Shown piece by piece: positions 1 through 11,155 of a stretch of 64,000 bases of DNA (positions are counted from its first letter, which is position 1; every line of letters begins with the position of its first letter). The position numbers and the translations under genes are program-made. This stretch comes from Microcebus murinus (lineage: Eukaryota > Chordata > Mammalia > Primates > Cheirogaleidae), in contig NC_134108.1 of NCBI RefSeq assembly GCF_040939455.1, positions 9,143,501 to 9,207,500 on the forward strand. Reading direction: 5' to 3'. Under the pieces are notes generated by a model. The model did no database searches. It saw only the letters and a list, made by a program, of their open reading frames with translations, and was not told the DNA's origin.

Positions 1-788
1 GAAAAAGAAAAAAAAGAAAAAGATCTCCTGCTCCCCCCTTAGATTTAGATAAAGCACCACCCCCTCCACTGCTCGCAGTGACTCATTCTCCTTCCTGGCG
101 GGGGAAGGACACCGAAGAAAGGGCCTGAGGAATAATTCTCAGCAGCAGATGCCACCCACTGCGAACTGATACGGAGGTGTTTGGCGGAAACAAATGCCAG
201 TCCCTTCCTTTTACTAATATGGAATTTAGAAATAGCTCAGCCGTGTCGGCTGGAAGCTCACGCATCAGTTCCTGGAAATACACAGAAGAACCCTGTTGGT
301 CACGAGGAAGTGCCACGTCGCAGGGGAGCAGACGTGTCTGGAGGTGACCAGGTTCCCTTCGCGAGGTCCCTAGCTGAGGTCCTGTATGTTCCGGAAGGGA
401 GAGGTGTCCTTGGGAAGTGGGGGGACAGAAGGTGGAACATAGAGCAAGCGGATTAGGGGGGTTGAATTTCTGCATTGCTCTATAGTTACTCATGAAACAA
501 AAAAGTTGAGAACCACAGCTGGAGGACACCAGTCTGGATATCTGTGATCAGAAAATCCACACTCTTATACAAATGGCTGTCTACACAGTGCATATTCCCT
601 GAGCCCAAGGCGATCCTACTAGTCTTTACATCTTGTTGACCTGGGCAATATTGACCTTATAAAGACTGAAATTTACATTTTATGCCATTAGCAGTTTTTA
701 TTGAAGGAGGAAAATGTTTTCTTAATTCATTTCAGGTTTAAGATCAATTCTGCAAACATTGATTAAGACATGAAAGGCACTTGAATAA

Positions 789-826
789 GCATACATATTT
801 CTGAAAACATGACATGTTATGTACAC
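789..826 (+). repeat. 38-bp exact direct repeat, copy 1
   Basis: Identical over all 38 bases to 2514-2551, with unrelated flanks on both sides. It begins GCATACATATTTCTGAAAAC and contains the short palindrome ACATGACATGT. Confidence 0.9.
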
Positions 827-2513
827 ACGTTCACCATTGTTCAGATTTAGGGCTTTGAATTCACTAAGAATTTAAAATTCTTTTTTTTTACTTTCTTATG
901 TCAAAATTGCAACTATTGGTATTTGGTATTTGCAACTACTACAAATACAACCCAGAATGCTCTGGGCAAAGGTTAGCAAGGCTTCAACCTTTTTTTTTTT
1001 TTTTTTTCACTGTATGCTAAAACCATCTCTGTTCATGCAGAACCCAGAAAACATGTCTCCTTGGACATGCCATGTGGCCTATTGGTTTACATATCTTAAA
1101 ATATCGAGGGCAATTAAGAGCTGTTCATTCCTATCCTCACCATCCATACCAAGCTTCCTTTAAAAATTCTACAACCGACAGGAAGTCTCTGCAGTAGCAC
1201 CAGATGCTCAGCTGCTTCCCGATCCACTCTGTATGTAATTCCTGGGGTTTATGAGATTGAAAAATAATTCCAGTTGAAGCCATTTATCTAGTTTTGTGGC
1301 AGAAACAATCTACTCTTCAGTCTCCCAATTATTTTTTATGGCCGGATTAACGTGCTAACCACCTAGATGTTGAAAATCCTTCTCGGCTGCATCATCAAGA
1401 CCAGGCACAATGGGCAAACGGACAGAGGATGAACTGATTTACAAAATTATTAGCATCTTTGACATTTATCTGAAAGAAAATGACACTTGAGATCACTTAC
1501 TATTTCAATAACTTATTCTCATGAGAGGGAGAGGGAGGCAGTTTTTCTTTCTTGTGAGGTTCCTCGGAACAGCACAGGATGGGGCACACAGCCCTCCAGA
1601 GCCGGCAGAGGGACCGGGGGTGGGGTGTAGGGGGGGAAGGTGAACTTATTTGAAGGTCTCACTCATTTGGACAAGAATATGCTAGACTCCCAACCCCATA
1701 CGGATTTAATAAAAAATGTAAACATTGATTTGATTTAGGCTCAGCTTTCAGACAGTTGTAAGGCATTAACTAGAAGGTATATTTCACATTTGCTCCCCTT
1801 TATTCTTTGTTACCTGGTCAACAGCGAAGTGGGCTCAACAGTGTACTCTTGGGGGGGAACGAAGGACAACTACTGCTGGAAAGATTCCTACTAAATCCTT
1901 TAAATATTCAAAGGTAATATTAAGGATACCTTCCAACGAACTTCAAAAGCCCCAAGCCGAGGGTGAGAACAGTGGGTTCCTGGCACGAACCGGACGGCTT
2001 GCTGCTGAGCGCGGACCGGGGCGGTGAAGTTACAGAGAAGCCTTTGCCGGGGTGGGCAGAGAGGCCCGAGACCCTCAGGAGCGGCCCGCCAGGGTGTGCC
2101 CTTCGCAGCCTCTGAGTGGCTCAGGTTCTAGCACGTTCCAGGAGATGCCATCACAAGCCCCGGGGCCAAGGGCACCCACTGCTGATTTTGGCCAATTCAT
2201 TTTTCTTGCTGTTGAATCAGATGAGAAGCCCTGGGCCCGGGGGCTTTCACAGCACCAGAGGGCCGACCCGTCAGGTCTCGGCAGGAACAAGGCCCCTAAA
2301 AGGGGGGTTTTCCTCTCCTTTGGGAGCCGAGTCAGCAACCTGAGACACAAGAGGTGAAGGCCGCAGCGCACGCAGGGGTGCGGCGGAAAGCCTCCTCCTT
2401 TGGGCTGTTATGGGCCAGAACAGCTACGTGGTTGGCCCCCTTCTCACAGGCTGGAACAACCACATTGGAGAGGTGGCGTGAGCACCTCTCTCCTGGGCAC
2501 CGCCCAGATGCTG

Positions 2514-2551
2514 GCATACATATTTCTGAAAACATGACATGTTATGTACAC
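2514..2551 (+). repeat. 38-bp exact direct repeat, copy 2
   Basis: Second copy of the segment at 789-826, about 1.7 kb away and in the same orientation. It sits in GC-richer DNA than copy 1, which makes it look like the inserted one. Confidence 0.9.
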
Positions 2552-4654
2552 GCGCAGGCACAGAGTGACGTGTCATCGGCGCTCCCAGACGCAGTCTGTC
2601 TGCCACCCACCTGCTCCGTCCCCCCAGCCCAGGGACCAGGGCACTCAGGCTAAGCTCAGCCTTCCAGTGCCCAGCGCCGGGAAGCCCGCGGTCCCCTGGC
2701 GCGCTCCTGGGAAAATGGGAGCCGATGAATTCTTAAACAACAGAGTGAGTGTGCGAGTGTGTGTGCTTGTGTGTGTGATGATGGCCCAAGCTTTAATAGC
2801 ATGGTAAAATATTTATCTTATTTTTTATAGCTAGCATGCAGTCAATGGGCAACACACGGAAAGAACTTAGAAACATCAAGGTCTACTCAGCCGAGGCTGG
2901 CTGGAGCCACTCGCCACCTGTGTACGTACCTATCTGCGATGGGAGAGGCAGAGCCATCGCCTCCCTGAGCAAGTCACCCCAGCCCGGCCCTCCACCCCAC
3001 AGAGCGGGGAGCCCCTGGGAGCACGGACAGGGCCATGGGCATCTCTCCGGTTTCAAGACAATTAATAAAACATTGTCTCAGCAAATTGGCCTGTTCAAGT
3101 TAATCTCCCTCTTGACCCTGAATAGCCTTGATTTGTGTCACCAAATTCCCAATCCTTGCTTCGATACATGATGCCACATAGCCACAGAGACAGGGCCGAG
3201 GGAATTGATAATAAATATTGAGTAAATAGTCATTGTGTGAGGGCACGTGAATAATGACCCTCGCTTCTTGGGTTTTTCCATAATGAGGTGGGAAGAAGGG
3301 CTGGTCGTAGGAAATCAGCAACCATTGAATTAGGAAATGTTGGGCATGAAAGGGCTCTACAGACCATTGTCTCTGTCTTCTAGCAGAGGAAACTGGGAGT
3401 GGACCGGGCCACACATGCTGAGCCAGGCTCACGGCCACCCTCTGAGCACCCTTCCCATCAGGGATACTCCCTCCTGGGGCGTCTGGGGAGAGAATGTGGG
3501 GAGGCAAGGGGCAGAGACAATGTGGGAGGCTGTGGAAGCTCCTTTGTGGGGCTGTCACTTTGTGCTCACAGGCAGCGAGTGCAAGGAGAATCCCTGTGTG
3601 TTGGTGACGGCGAGCGTGCCTGGGTGTGTCCCGCTCATTATAACTTACAAGTGGACACAAGCGGTTAGGTGGTCCTGAAAATAAAACATGACTACACATG
3701 GTTTACCTTTTCCATTTTCTATACATGCATGCAGTATGGAAAATAAACATAGCTCAAATATATCATAATGCAAGAATTCTGCAGGTTTTTGCAGCATAAA
3801 TTATTTTTTGATCTGTGAATTGCCTTTGTTCCAAATAAGACTTGAAAACTGCTTTTTTTTCTTTTTCTTTTCTTCTTTCTTTTCCTTTTATATAAAATGG
3901 CAATTCCTTCCCAGGAGAGACAGCCTTTTTCCATAAATGCAAGTCATTTGGGGTTTCTTGTATCAATGATCAATGCATCTTGTCTTTCATACGGTCATAA
4001 GGAATAAGAGCATGATTTTGAACTTGAGTAGATTTGGCTGTTAGATTTATCACCTGCAAAGAAGCCAGGAGAGAAGTTGCTGAGTACCCTGCAGGTACCT
4101 CCAAAGTGTCTTACTTCCTAAGTACAAAGCCAGGTCCTTCCTAGGTGATAAATGAAAGTAAATGAGGTGACAATTTTATTAATTCCATTCTGATTAGCAT
4201 CCATGTAAGAATGACAGTCTACATGTTCTCAGCCCAAACTTTAGGCTGGTTTCTCCTCCTCGTTTTTTAACACCTTTACTAAGACCTCAAGTTTTGCTTA
4301 CATGTTTGGTGACACATTAACACAGCGTGGAGCCCAGAGGACGGCCAGGCAGCACCCCTTCTCCCTGGACACCCCCTCCCTTGCACTGACCACAGATTAA
4401 CTACTACATGGCCGTCTGCAAATGTACAGCAAATTCCGCAAGACTGTGTCAGAAAGAGATGATTAAAGAACAAAAGAACCTGATGGAAAGCTAGTCTCTT
4501 GTCTAGAAAATCATCCTATACCTATCTCCCAATTCAAAAATTTGATTTTGGGTTGTTCTGGGACCATTTCTTGCTAGGGATACTTCAGTAAAAACAAACT
4601 CTCCCGGACCCTCCAGATGACTGTGTTTTAAGGATAACTGTACACAGACCCAAA

Positions 4655-5504
4655 ACAACGGAGGACGTCATTTTATTGGCTGTCCACGGGAAGTTCCATC
4701 ACACAAGGAGGTGAAGTCTCTGGTGGGGCCGCACAACACACAGCCTCGTCTACCTGCTGCACAGAGGTGAGTGACCCTGGTTGGACCCCGGCCACCCCCT
4801 GCAGCCCAGCCACTTGCCCACAGTCGCCTCAGCCCAGAGGCAGACGAGTGGCGACACTGTCCATCAGTCTCGGCTTGTTGTACTGTCTTCCAACAGAACA
4901 GCACAGGAAAATTCACAAAATCAAAAAAAGAAAGGAAAGAGAGAGAGAGCAGCACTTCCTTTGGAATACCAACACCACTGGAGCACAGACGGCAGTGTGG
5001 CATGCAGATCCACACCTGCTCGCTTTTCCCCGTCATGTTTTTTTGTTGTTTTGATTAACAAATGGAATGGCGTGTCTATTTCAAATATTAGTAGCATAAC
5101 ACTTAAGTGCGATTTCAGTCCGGCCACCTCCCTGTGTCTGTCACAAGGCCAGCAGACGGCCGTGTAACGCCCAGGCAGCGTCTGCTCTTCCCGGCTCCAA
5201 TGCCAGGCCCGGAGGCTGCCCCGTGCCCAGGCCCTCCCTTGAGGTTCCGAGCATCTGAAAAAAGCTGCTTCTCTGTTTTCATCTCTGTCAAAGCGCTCAG
5301 GGTGGGGAAGAAAATCCGAATAAAACCAAGCGCTAAGCATCTGGGTCCCGCCGCCCTCTGCCATCAGCGGGGGCTCCGTCCACTCTCCGAGGGCTCTCTG
5401 CACCCTGGACCCGGGGCTGTCGCCTCGGCCCCGGGGCTGTCGTCACCTGGTCTGCGGCACTCGGTGGGGAGAAGGGCGCTGCCCCCAGCCCGGGCCCAGG
5501 CGGG
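4655..5504 (-). other. ZDHHC14: ZDHHC14 3' UTR (proximal estimate)
   Basis: This is sequence after the TGA, up to the first plausible poly(A) site. It starts GC-rich (5400-5504), with a GGGGCTGTCG motif repeated twice near 5414 and 5442, then becomes AT-richer toward 4660. It contains no recognisable repeat. The extent is inferred from the poly(A) signal only; a longer UTR into 1-4650 is possible. Confidence 0.55.
4672..4677 (-). terminator. Candidate poly(A) signal AATAAA for ZDHHC14
   Basis: AATAAA in the transcript sense, about 830 nt after the stop codon. It is followed within 12 to 35 nt by a GU-rich stretch (UUGUUUUGGGUCUGUGU), the arrangement expected of a cleavage site. Other AATAAA hexamers on this strand lie further downstream at 4175-4180, 1799-1804 and 697-702, so alternative, longer 3' ends cannot be excluded. 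Confidence 0.5.
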
Positions 5505-5906
5505 TCACACGGAGCTGAGCTTCACCAGGCCGCGCACGGAGTCCTCGTGCAGCGAGTCCTGGCTGGCCAGGCCCAGCACGTGCACCGTGCGGCTGTGCGC
5601 CAGGGGGCTGCCCGCCGCCAGCAGCCCGGGCGGCGAGGGCGCCTCATCCGGGGTCAGGAACTGGTGCGCCACGAGGTCCTCCTTGCGGGGCAGGACGTCG
5701 GCCAGCGCGGCCTCGGCGGCCAGGTTGGGCATGGAGGAGGGCGGCGTGGGCGGGCCCAGCGTCAGGCTGGCACAGGGCGTGCCCAGGCCGGGCTTGCCGG
5801 GCAGGTGCAGCTCGTCGCTGGTGAGGCTGGGCTCGCTCTGCAGCAGGGGCGTGGCCGCGGCCTGCAAAACGAATTTGGTGCTCTGAATGCACTGGTCTTG
5901 GTCACA
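5505..5906 (-). CDS. ZDHHC14: ZDHHC14 exon 9: C-terminal tail with PDZ ligand
   Basis: The terminal coding segment of 402 nt (133 residues plus TGA at 5507-5505) follows a long polypyrimidine tract and TCTCCAG. It starts CDQDQCIQSTKFVLQ and continues with a Pro/Ser/Leu-rich tail including SEPSLTSDELHLPGKPGLG and HQFLTPDEAPSPP. It ends ASQDSLHEDSVRGLVKLSSV. The last residues, SSV after Leu, form a class I PDZ-binding motif (S/T-x-hydrophobic). This ligand is reported to connect ZDHHC14 to a PSD-family scaffold in neurons. The exon is very GC- and CpG-rich. Compared with my memory of the human tail there are scattered substitutions in the middle (around SMPNLAAEAALADV) and near identity at both ends. 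Confidence 0.97.
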   Translation of the reverse strand, partial: CDQDQCIQSTKFVLQAAATPLLQSEPSLTSDELHLPGKPGLGTPCASLTLGPPTPPSSMPNLAAEAALADVLPRKEDLVAHQFLTPDEAPSPPGLLAAGSPLAHSRTVHVLGLASQDSLHEDSVRGLVKLSSV

Positions 5907-5927
5907 CTGGAGAGCAGCAGGAGGCAG

Positions 5928-5990
5928 CAGAGAGAAGGTGGGGGCGGGAGGGGCGGGGGAGGGGAGGGCAGGTGTGAGAAGAGAGAAACC
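5928..5990 (-). promoter_or_regulatory. Polypyrimidine tract of the exon 9 acceptor, G-run rich on the plus strand
   Basis: In the transcript sense this is a long C/T tract running toward the exon 9 AG. On the plus strand it contains GGGGG, GGG, GGGG, GGGGG, GGGG and GGG runs separated by one or two bases (5939-5970), a strong G-quadruplex motif on the template strand. Confidence 0.75.
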
Positions 5991-6264
5991 GTTAGTGACA
6001 CCTCAGTCAGTCCAGGCAGGGAGCGCGCACAGTAGCCCTGAGCAGCTGGGGAGACACCCAGCACCTGGCAAATACCAACACCTGGCTCCTAAATGACCCA
6101 CTCGAACACCTCCAGGGAGTAACAGGCTGTGGTGCCCATGGCCTTCCTTCCCAACTTAGAGGATGTAATTTTTAAAAATCCCATGTACAGTTATGGGCTT
6201 TGACCACCTATGGCAGTCTGAGGCTACTTTCCTGTATGTTGAAAACCATTTTTACCATATCATG

Positions 6265-6604
6265 GTTTTTTTCTTTTTTTTTTTTTTTTGAGACAGAGTG
6301 TCGCTCTGTTGCCTGGGCTAGAGTGCTGTTGTGTCAGCCTAGCTCATAGCAGCCTCAAACTCCTGGGCTCAAGCGATCCTTCTGTCTCAGCCTCCCAAGT
6401 AGCTGGGACTACAGGCATGCACCACCATGTCTGGCTAGTTTTTTTAATATATTTTTAGTTGGCCAATTAATTTGTTTCTATTTTTAGTAGAGACGGGGGT
6501 CTCGCTCTTGCTCAGGCTGGTTTCAAACTCCTGACCTTGAGCGATCTGCCCGCCTCGGCCTCCCAGAGTGCTAGGATTACAGGTGTCAGCCACCACACTC
6601 GGCC
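6265..6604 (-). mobile_element. Alu SINE, lemur type, full length
   Basis: A dimeric Alu in minus orientation, from a T run (its poly-A tail) to CTCGGCC. The middle linker contains the GGCCAATTAATTTG block typical of lemur Alus. Imperfect target duplications of the type CATTTTTAC..ATCAT flank it at about 6247 and 6605. Confidence 0.92.
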
Positions 6605-6624
6605 CATTTTTACTGCATCATTTT

Positions 6625-7135
6625 AAAAACACAGGGACCTGTACACCCATGTTCATAGCAGCATTATTCACAGTAAGTCTAAAGGTGACAGCAGCCCGAG
6701 TGTCCCCTGCTGGGTGAATGGGCAGACAAATGTGCCACCTGCACACACGGAGGGTTCTTGAGCCTTAGGAGGGAAGGGAAGTCTGACACACGCCGCAGTA
6801 GGGGCGGCCCTCGAGGACGCCACGCCAAATAAAACAAGCCAGCCACAGAAAGACAAATACTGTGTGATTCCACTGATACATGAGAGCCCCAGAGCAGCCG
6901 AGTGGCGTAGAGAGAAAGTCGACCGGGGGGTGCCGGGGCTGGGCGTGGGGGGGGGGTTCAGTGTTTCATGGGTGTGCAGTTTCTGCTGGGGAAGGGGAAG
7001 GAGCCCTGGAGAAGGACGGTGTGGTGGTTGCAAAACAACAGGAATATGACTTGATACCACTGAGGTGTGCACTTAAAAATGGCTAAAATGGTAAATTTTA
7101 TGTCTATTTTACCACAGAAAGAAAAGAAAATATAG
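6625..7135 (+). mobile_element. L1 3' end (old L1M type), GC-shifted
   Basis: Matches the remembered 3' end of mammalian L1M elements: ATGTTCATAGCAGCATTATT, AGACAAATACTGTGTGATTC, and the ending ACTTAAAAATGGCTAAAATG then GTAAATTTTATGTCTATTTT. The interior is unusually GC- and CpG-rich for this family. Confidence 0.85.
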
Positions 7136-9685
7136 GGGTAGCAGAAGCCCTGGACAGTCTGACCGAACTGTTCTGTAAAAGCCTAGAAATGGTAAATTAT
7201 CAGCTTTAAGAACCATCCATTGAGCTTCTGTGGTTTGATCATGCCAACATTTGAGGAGACAGTTCCTTTTCTTCTAAGTGTTCTTAAGCCATGTTACATA
7301 TATCTTGTGCCTTTTGTTTGACTGGAATCCTGGGGCAAAGACAGTAGCATAAGACATTTCCAGCGTATGGGATGGGGAGCCCTGATATCTCTGCACACCC
7401 TCTCCCTGGACCACGGGCGAGTGTCAGAACAGCTGGGACAGACTTCAGAGGCCGTGGAAGTGCCACACCTGCGCCGGCGCAGTCCCTCCTTAGTGAGGTT
7501 CAGAGGCAGCGTTTCTGTGGGAAGGAGGAGGACCAGGATGGATAACAGGTGAGCGTATCGTGCCTCTGCGTTCAAGCAGCAGGCTGGGCGCTCCCTCCAT
7601 TTCTTCAGAAGTTCTTGGAACAAGCATGTGTTCCCTCTTTACAAAAGAAGGCCCTGGTGCTGAGCTGGGGCGGGGGCTTGCTCAACAGCTTACAGACGAA
7701 AGCAAGGGATGGAGCCAGGATTCGAAGCTGGGATAAACCTCTTTCCACTGTTGCACATCGGACGCACGGCAGGCGCTTAAAAGAACGTTACTTGGCTTAT
7801 TGTCCCCTCCTCTTTTTCAGAATGCTAGAGTTCCTAAAGAACCACACACCAACGGCCGTGTGACTGAGGCACTGCAGCCTCTTCCGGACCAGCGGCACAC
7901 CCAGGCCTGCCGCCACACACCTGCCGTCCAGGGAAACCGGCGGCAGAACCGGCCTTAAGGGGAGGGAGAGAGTTCGCCTGCAAATCCCTGGGCGTTTATT
8001 TCATCTGCTCCAAGCCGCATGGGTTCCTTTCTAAACCACAGGTGGTGGGCCATGCCCTACGCCGGCCCCAGGCCTAGAGGAGAACTTTGAGGGGCAGCAG
8101 CCCCTAAGGAATTTGCAGATGTTAGAAATTCAAAGACCTTGGTTCCAGGCCAGAGTAAAGCTCATAGTGGAGCTTTAAGGAGGGGAAGCAAATCTCAGTG
8201 AAGATCACCACTTTTCTATCACTTCATCCCCATCACTGGAACCCCAAAACCCCAGGAGCTGGGGGGCAAAGGCCATTAAAAAGTGCTTGGAAGGGGCTGA
8301 CTGTTGAGCATTAACAACCCTTTAAACTGTTGGGCGGGGGACCACGCAGCTGCAGGGAGTTTCCGCCCTGGGCGCAGGCCCTTTCTGCGGGGTGGTGCTG
8401 AGCAAGGGGCTGTCAGGCCGCAGACAGCCAAGGTCTGTGCAGGTTGTCACGCACGCCGATGCTGTCAGCTTATTCGAGACGTGGCTCAGCCTCGCCAGGG
8501 CAGCGGCGGGGAAAGAGCAGCCTTGCTGATTAAACATCCGTCTTCTGGAGACGATGCCAGGGTGTGGATAGACCGTGCTTGCAGAGGATGCGTCACGAAC
8601 ATCGCCGTGCGTATTCTCGCTGGCAGAGACACCGCGCTGCTGCAGCTGGGGGCCCCCAGCCCGCGCCACAGCCCAGCCTCCCGGGTGACGGCGGGCGTCT
8701 CGCTTCCCGCCCTCCCCTCTGGAGCCTTCACTCATTCTAGTACTTTCTGTCCACACAACATCCCCAGCTCCAAGGAACAAGGAAATTACAAATTAGATTT
8801 GCTCGTCTCTGTTGACCTGAACAAAGCCTTTTTTATTGAAAACTAATTGGCAAATTCTATTTTGGGGATCTGCCTGATTACTTCTGACTGGCTCCTAAGG
8901 TCTCACAGAAAAATATGGTGGAGAATAGAGCAGGAAGAGATGTTCAAGGTCACAGGAGAGGAGCCTGAGGGGAGCCGTGGGCTCTCCTCATCCCACAGCC
9001 TCTTTGTCTTTCGTCTCTTGCTCCCCCTCCTTGTCCTCCTTGTCCAATATTCCACTTGGCACCTCCATCGGTTGCCCCTTTCCTCTTCCCTGATCACCTG
9101 CCTCCCCCCTAAGCCCGGCAAAGAGCTTGTGGGCACCCATGAGAACCTTCTCAGGTACAGTGGTCACCAACAGCGGTCTGTTGAGTTTCCAAGAGCTTGT
9201 GCTGGCAGGACGGGCTGCTTGTATCATAGCCTGTGGCTTGAAAATAGTTTGCCACATTCGGACCGATTTCCGTTTAGAAGGCCAGTCCATTTGGGGCACG
9301 CCAGGACCATGGTCTGCCCTGCAGGGTGCTGCCCATGGCAACCTCCTGTGGGCTCATGGAGGCGCTGGCGTGGGAGACCACAGGACTCTTGCATATTCAA
9401 TGCTGTGACTTTTCCCGATGGAATTTATGATTCTCATAAAATGCTCATAACTTTGCCTGTTTTAAACATCCCCTTCTTAGAAAAAACTCAGATATAAAAT
9501 GATTCAGGGATGTCTGCTATTTAAGAAAAAGAGAGAGTATTTCCTCATTTTTCCACACTGCCAAAATTCCAAGAAGGATGGGCTGATGACCTTCATAGTC
9601 AGGGTCCCTGTTTGAGCATCTCCCGGGGGGAAATGGCCAATACTCTCAGGGTTACTGTGGATATGAGCCATGAAATGTATGCTTA
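7136..9685. other. Intron 8 sequence without gene; GC-rich block 8330-8720
   Basis: Apart from the MIR fragment no repeat or exon was recognised. A block at about 8330-8720 is GC-rich with more than a dozen CpG dinucleotides, unlike its AT-richer surroundings. Its longest frame (180 residues) has no recognisable domain. Confidence 0.5.
7625..7765 (-). mobile_element. MIR SINE fragment
   Basis: Resembles the reverse complement of the MIR core, with GGAGCCAGGATTCGAAGCTG as the clearest block. Confidence 0.5.
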
Positions 9686-9689
9686 ACAT

Positions 9690-9965
9690 CTCTTCTTTTT
9701 TTTTTTGTTTTTAGCCTTTGCTACTAATTCTCATTTGCCCATTTCTTGTTGATTTTTCTACTTAGCTTTCTTGCTGTCTGGCCTTGCCGACTGTCTTCTC
9801 CTCTTTCCATCTTTTCTTTTCATTGATTTTCCTCTCATTTCTCCTTCCCCCTCCCCCATGTTCTCTTTCTGCTTCTCTTCCTACTTCTCTCTTTTCTCTC
9901 ACTTTGATCCTTTTTTAACTCCACCACCCTCCTTCCTGGCTTTCCATCTGAGGACTCTTTTATCT
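9690..9965 (+). repeat. Pyrimidine-rich low-complexity tract
   Basis: About 270 bp of mostly T and C on the plus strand, for example CTCTTTCCATCTTTTCTTTT. It is purine-rich in the ZDHHC14 transcript. It is intronic (intron 8). Confidence 0.7.
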
Positions 9966-10791
9966 TCCACCGGCAGAGGGAGCCATCACCGCTCGCTTTT
10001 TCTCTTACAATTTGGAGGCTGTGCGTTTATTCCAGCAGACACCAGGAAGCCACTGGGTACCTTTGAATCGACTTAACCGGTTATGTAACCTTAAGGAAAC
10101 AGAGTGCAGCACTCAGATATCTGACAGTGACAGTCCCTCTCCTATGAACAGCAAATTGAGAAACGCATGTTTTCATTCCAAAACAACCCTTTAAAAGTTC
10201 ATATTTATCAAATATTAGGTCGAATCGTGTAAAATGGCCACTTTTTAAGGTAAAAGACTGGTGAAATGCTGAATACTAATGGAATAAAAGCTTGATCTCT
10301 GGTAAGAGGGTCGATGAAAAAAGACCTTTCTGCTGGCAGCATAAAAACGCCGCTGTCTGGAGTGCTGGAGCTTTGGCCATAGTTGCAATAAGTCACCGCG
10401 ACGGCTGATTTACTGCCCGACGTTAGTACTATCATACGCATTAGTACTTACTGTTACAATTTAAAAACGCCATACAGATTGTTTACTTTTTGTCTCTGCA
10501 GATTTTCACATGAAACGGCTCATGCTGGAATACATTTTATTTTACCCTAGCTAATTTTTGTCTGAAAAAAACCTAGTGTACAGATGCTGCTAAAAGCAGA
10601 GCTGAGAGTCTTCTAGATGGTTTGTATACAAATTAGGAATGAATGAAATTATTTCTCTTGCTCCCATTCTGTCAAAAGTATTAGAGCTGTGCACTGCTCA
10701 TTCCTGCTTGTCCGTGAAGCCCAGTTCTGGGGCCTTGTGAAAGCTCATTTACAGTCACAAAAAACAGCACAAGCTTCTAAAGTCCACCTAG

Positions 10792-11144
<353 letters not shown>

Positions 11145-11155
11145 TCTTTGCATTC

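Larger units (their letters stand above)
1..4650. other. 3' flank of ZDHHC14 or extended 3' UTR
   Basis: No exon, RNA gene or clearly classifiable interspersed repeat was recognised. The stretch holds an A-rich purine run at 1-22 and a T run at 990-1007. A pyrimidine run lies at 3852-3892 and a GT-rich patch at about 2741-2780. It also holds two copies of an identical 38-bp segment and three further AATAAA hexamers on the gene strand. Short open frames here have no recognisable product. Confidence 0.6.

Noticed and set aside
3100..3699. A 199-codon minus-strand frame downstream of ZDHHC14
   Set aside because: No recognisable domain. It overlaps open frames on the other strand, as expected by chance in moderately GC-rich DNA.
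5107..6035. Long plus-strand frames (259 and 162 codons) opposite the last ZDHHC14 exon
   Set aside because: They are antisense shadows of a GC-rich coding exon. The minus-strand frame matches ZDHHC14 exactly in phase with splice sites; the plus frames have no recognisable domain.
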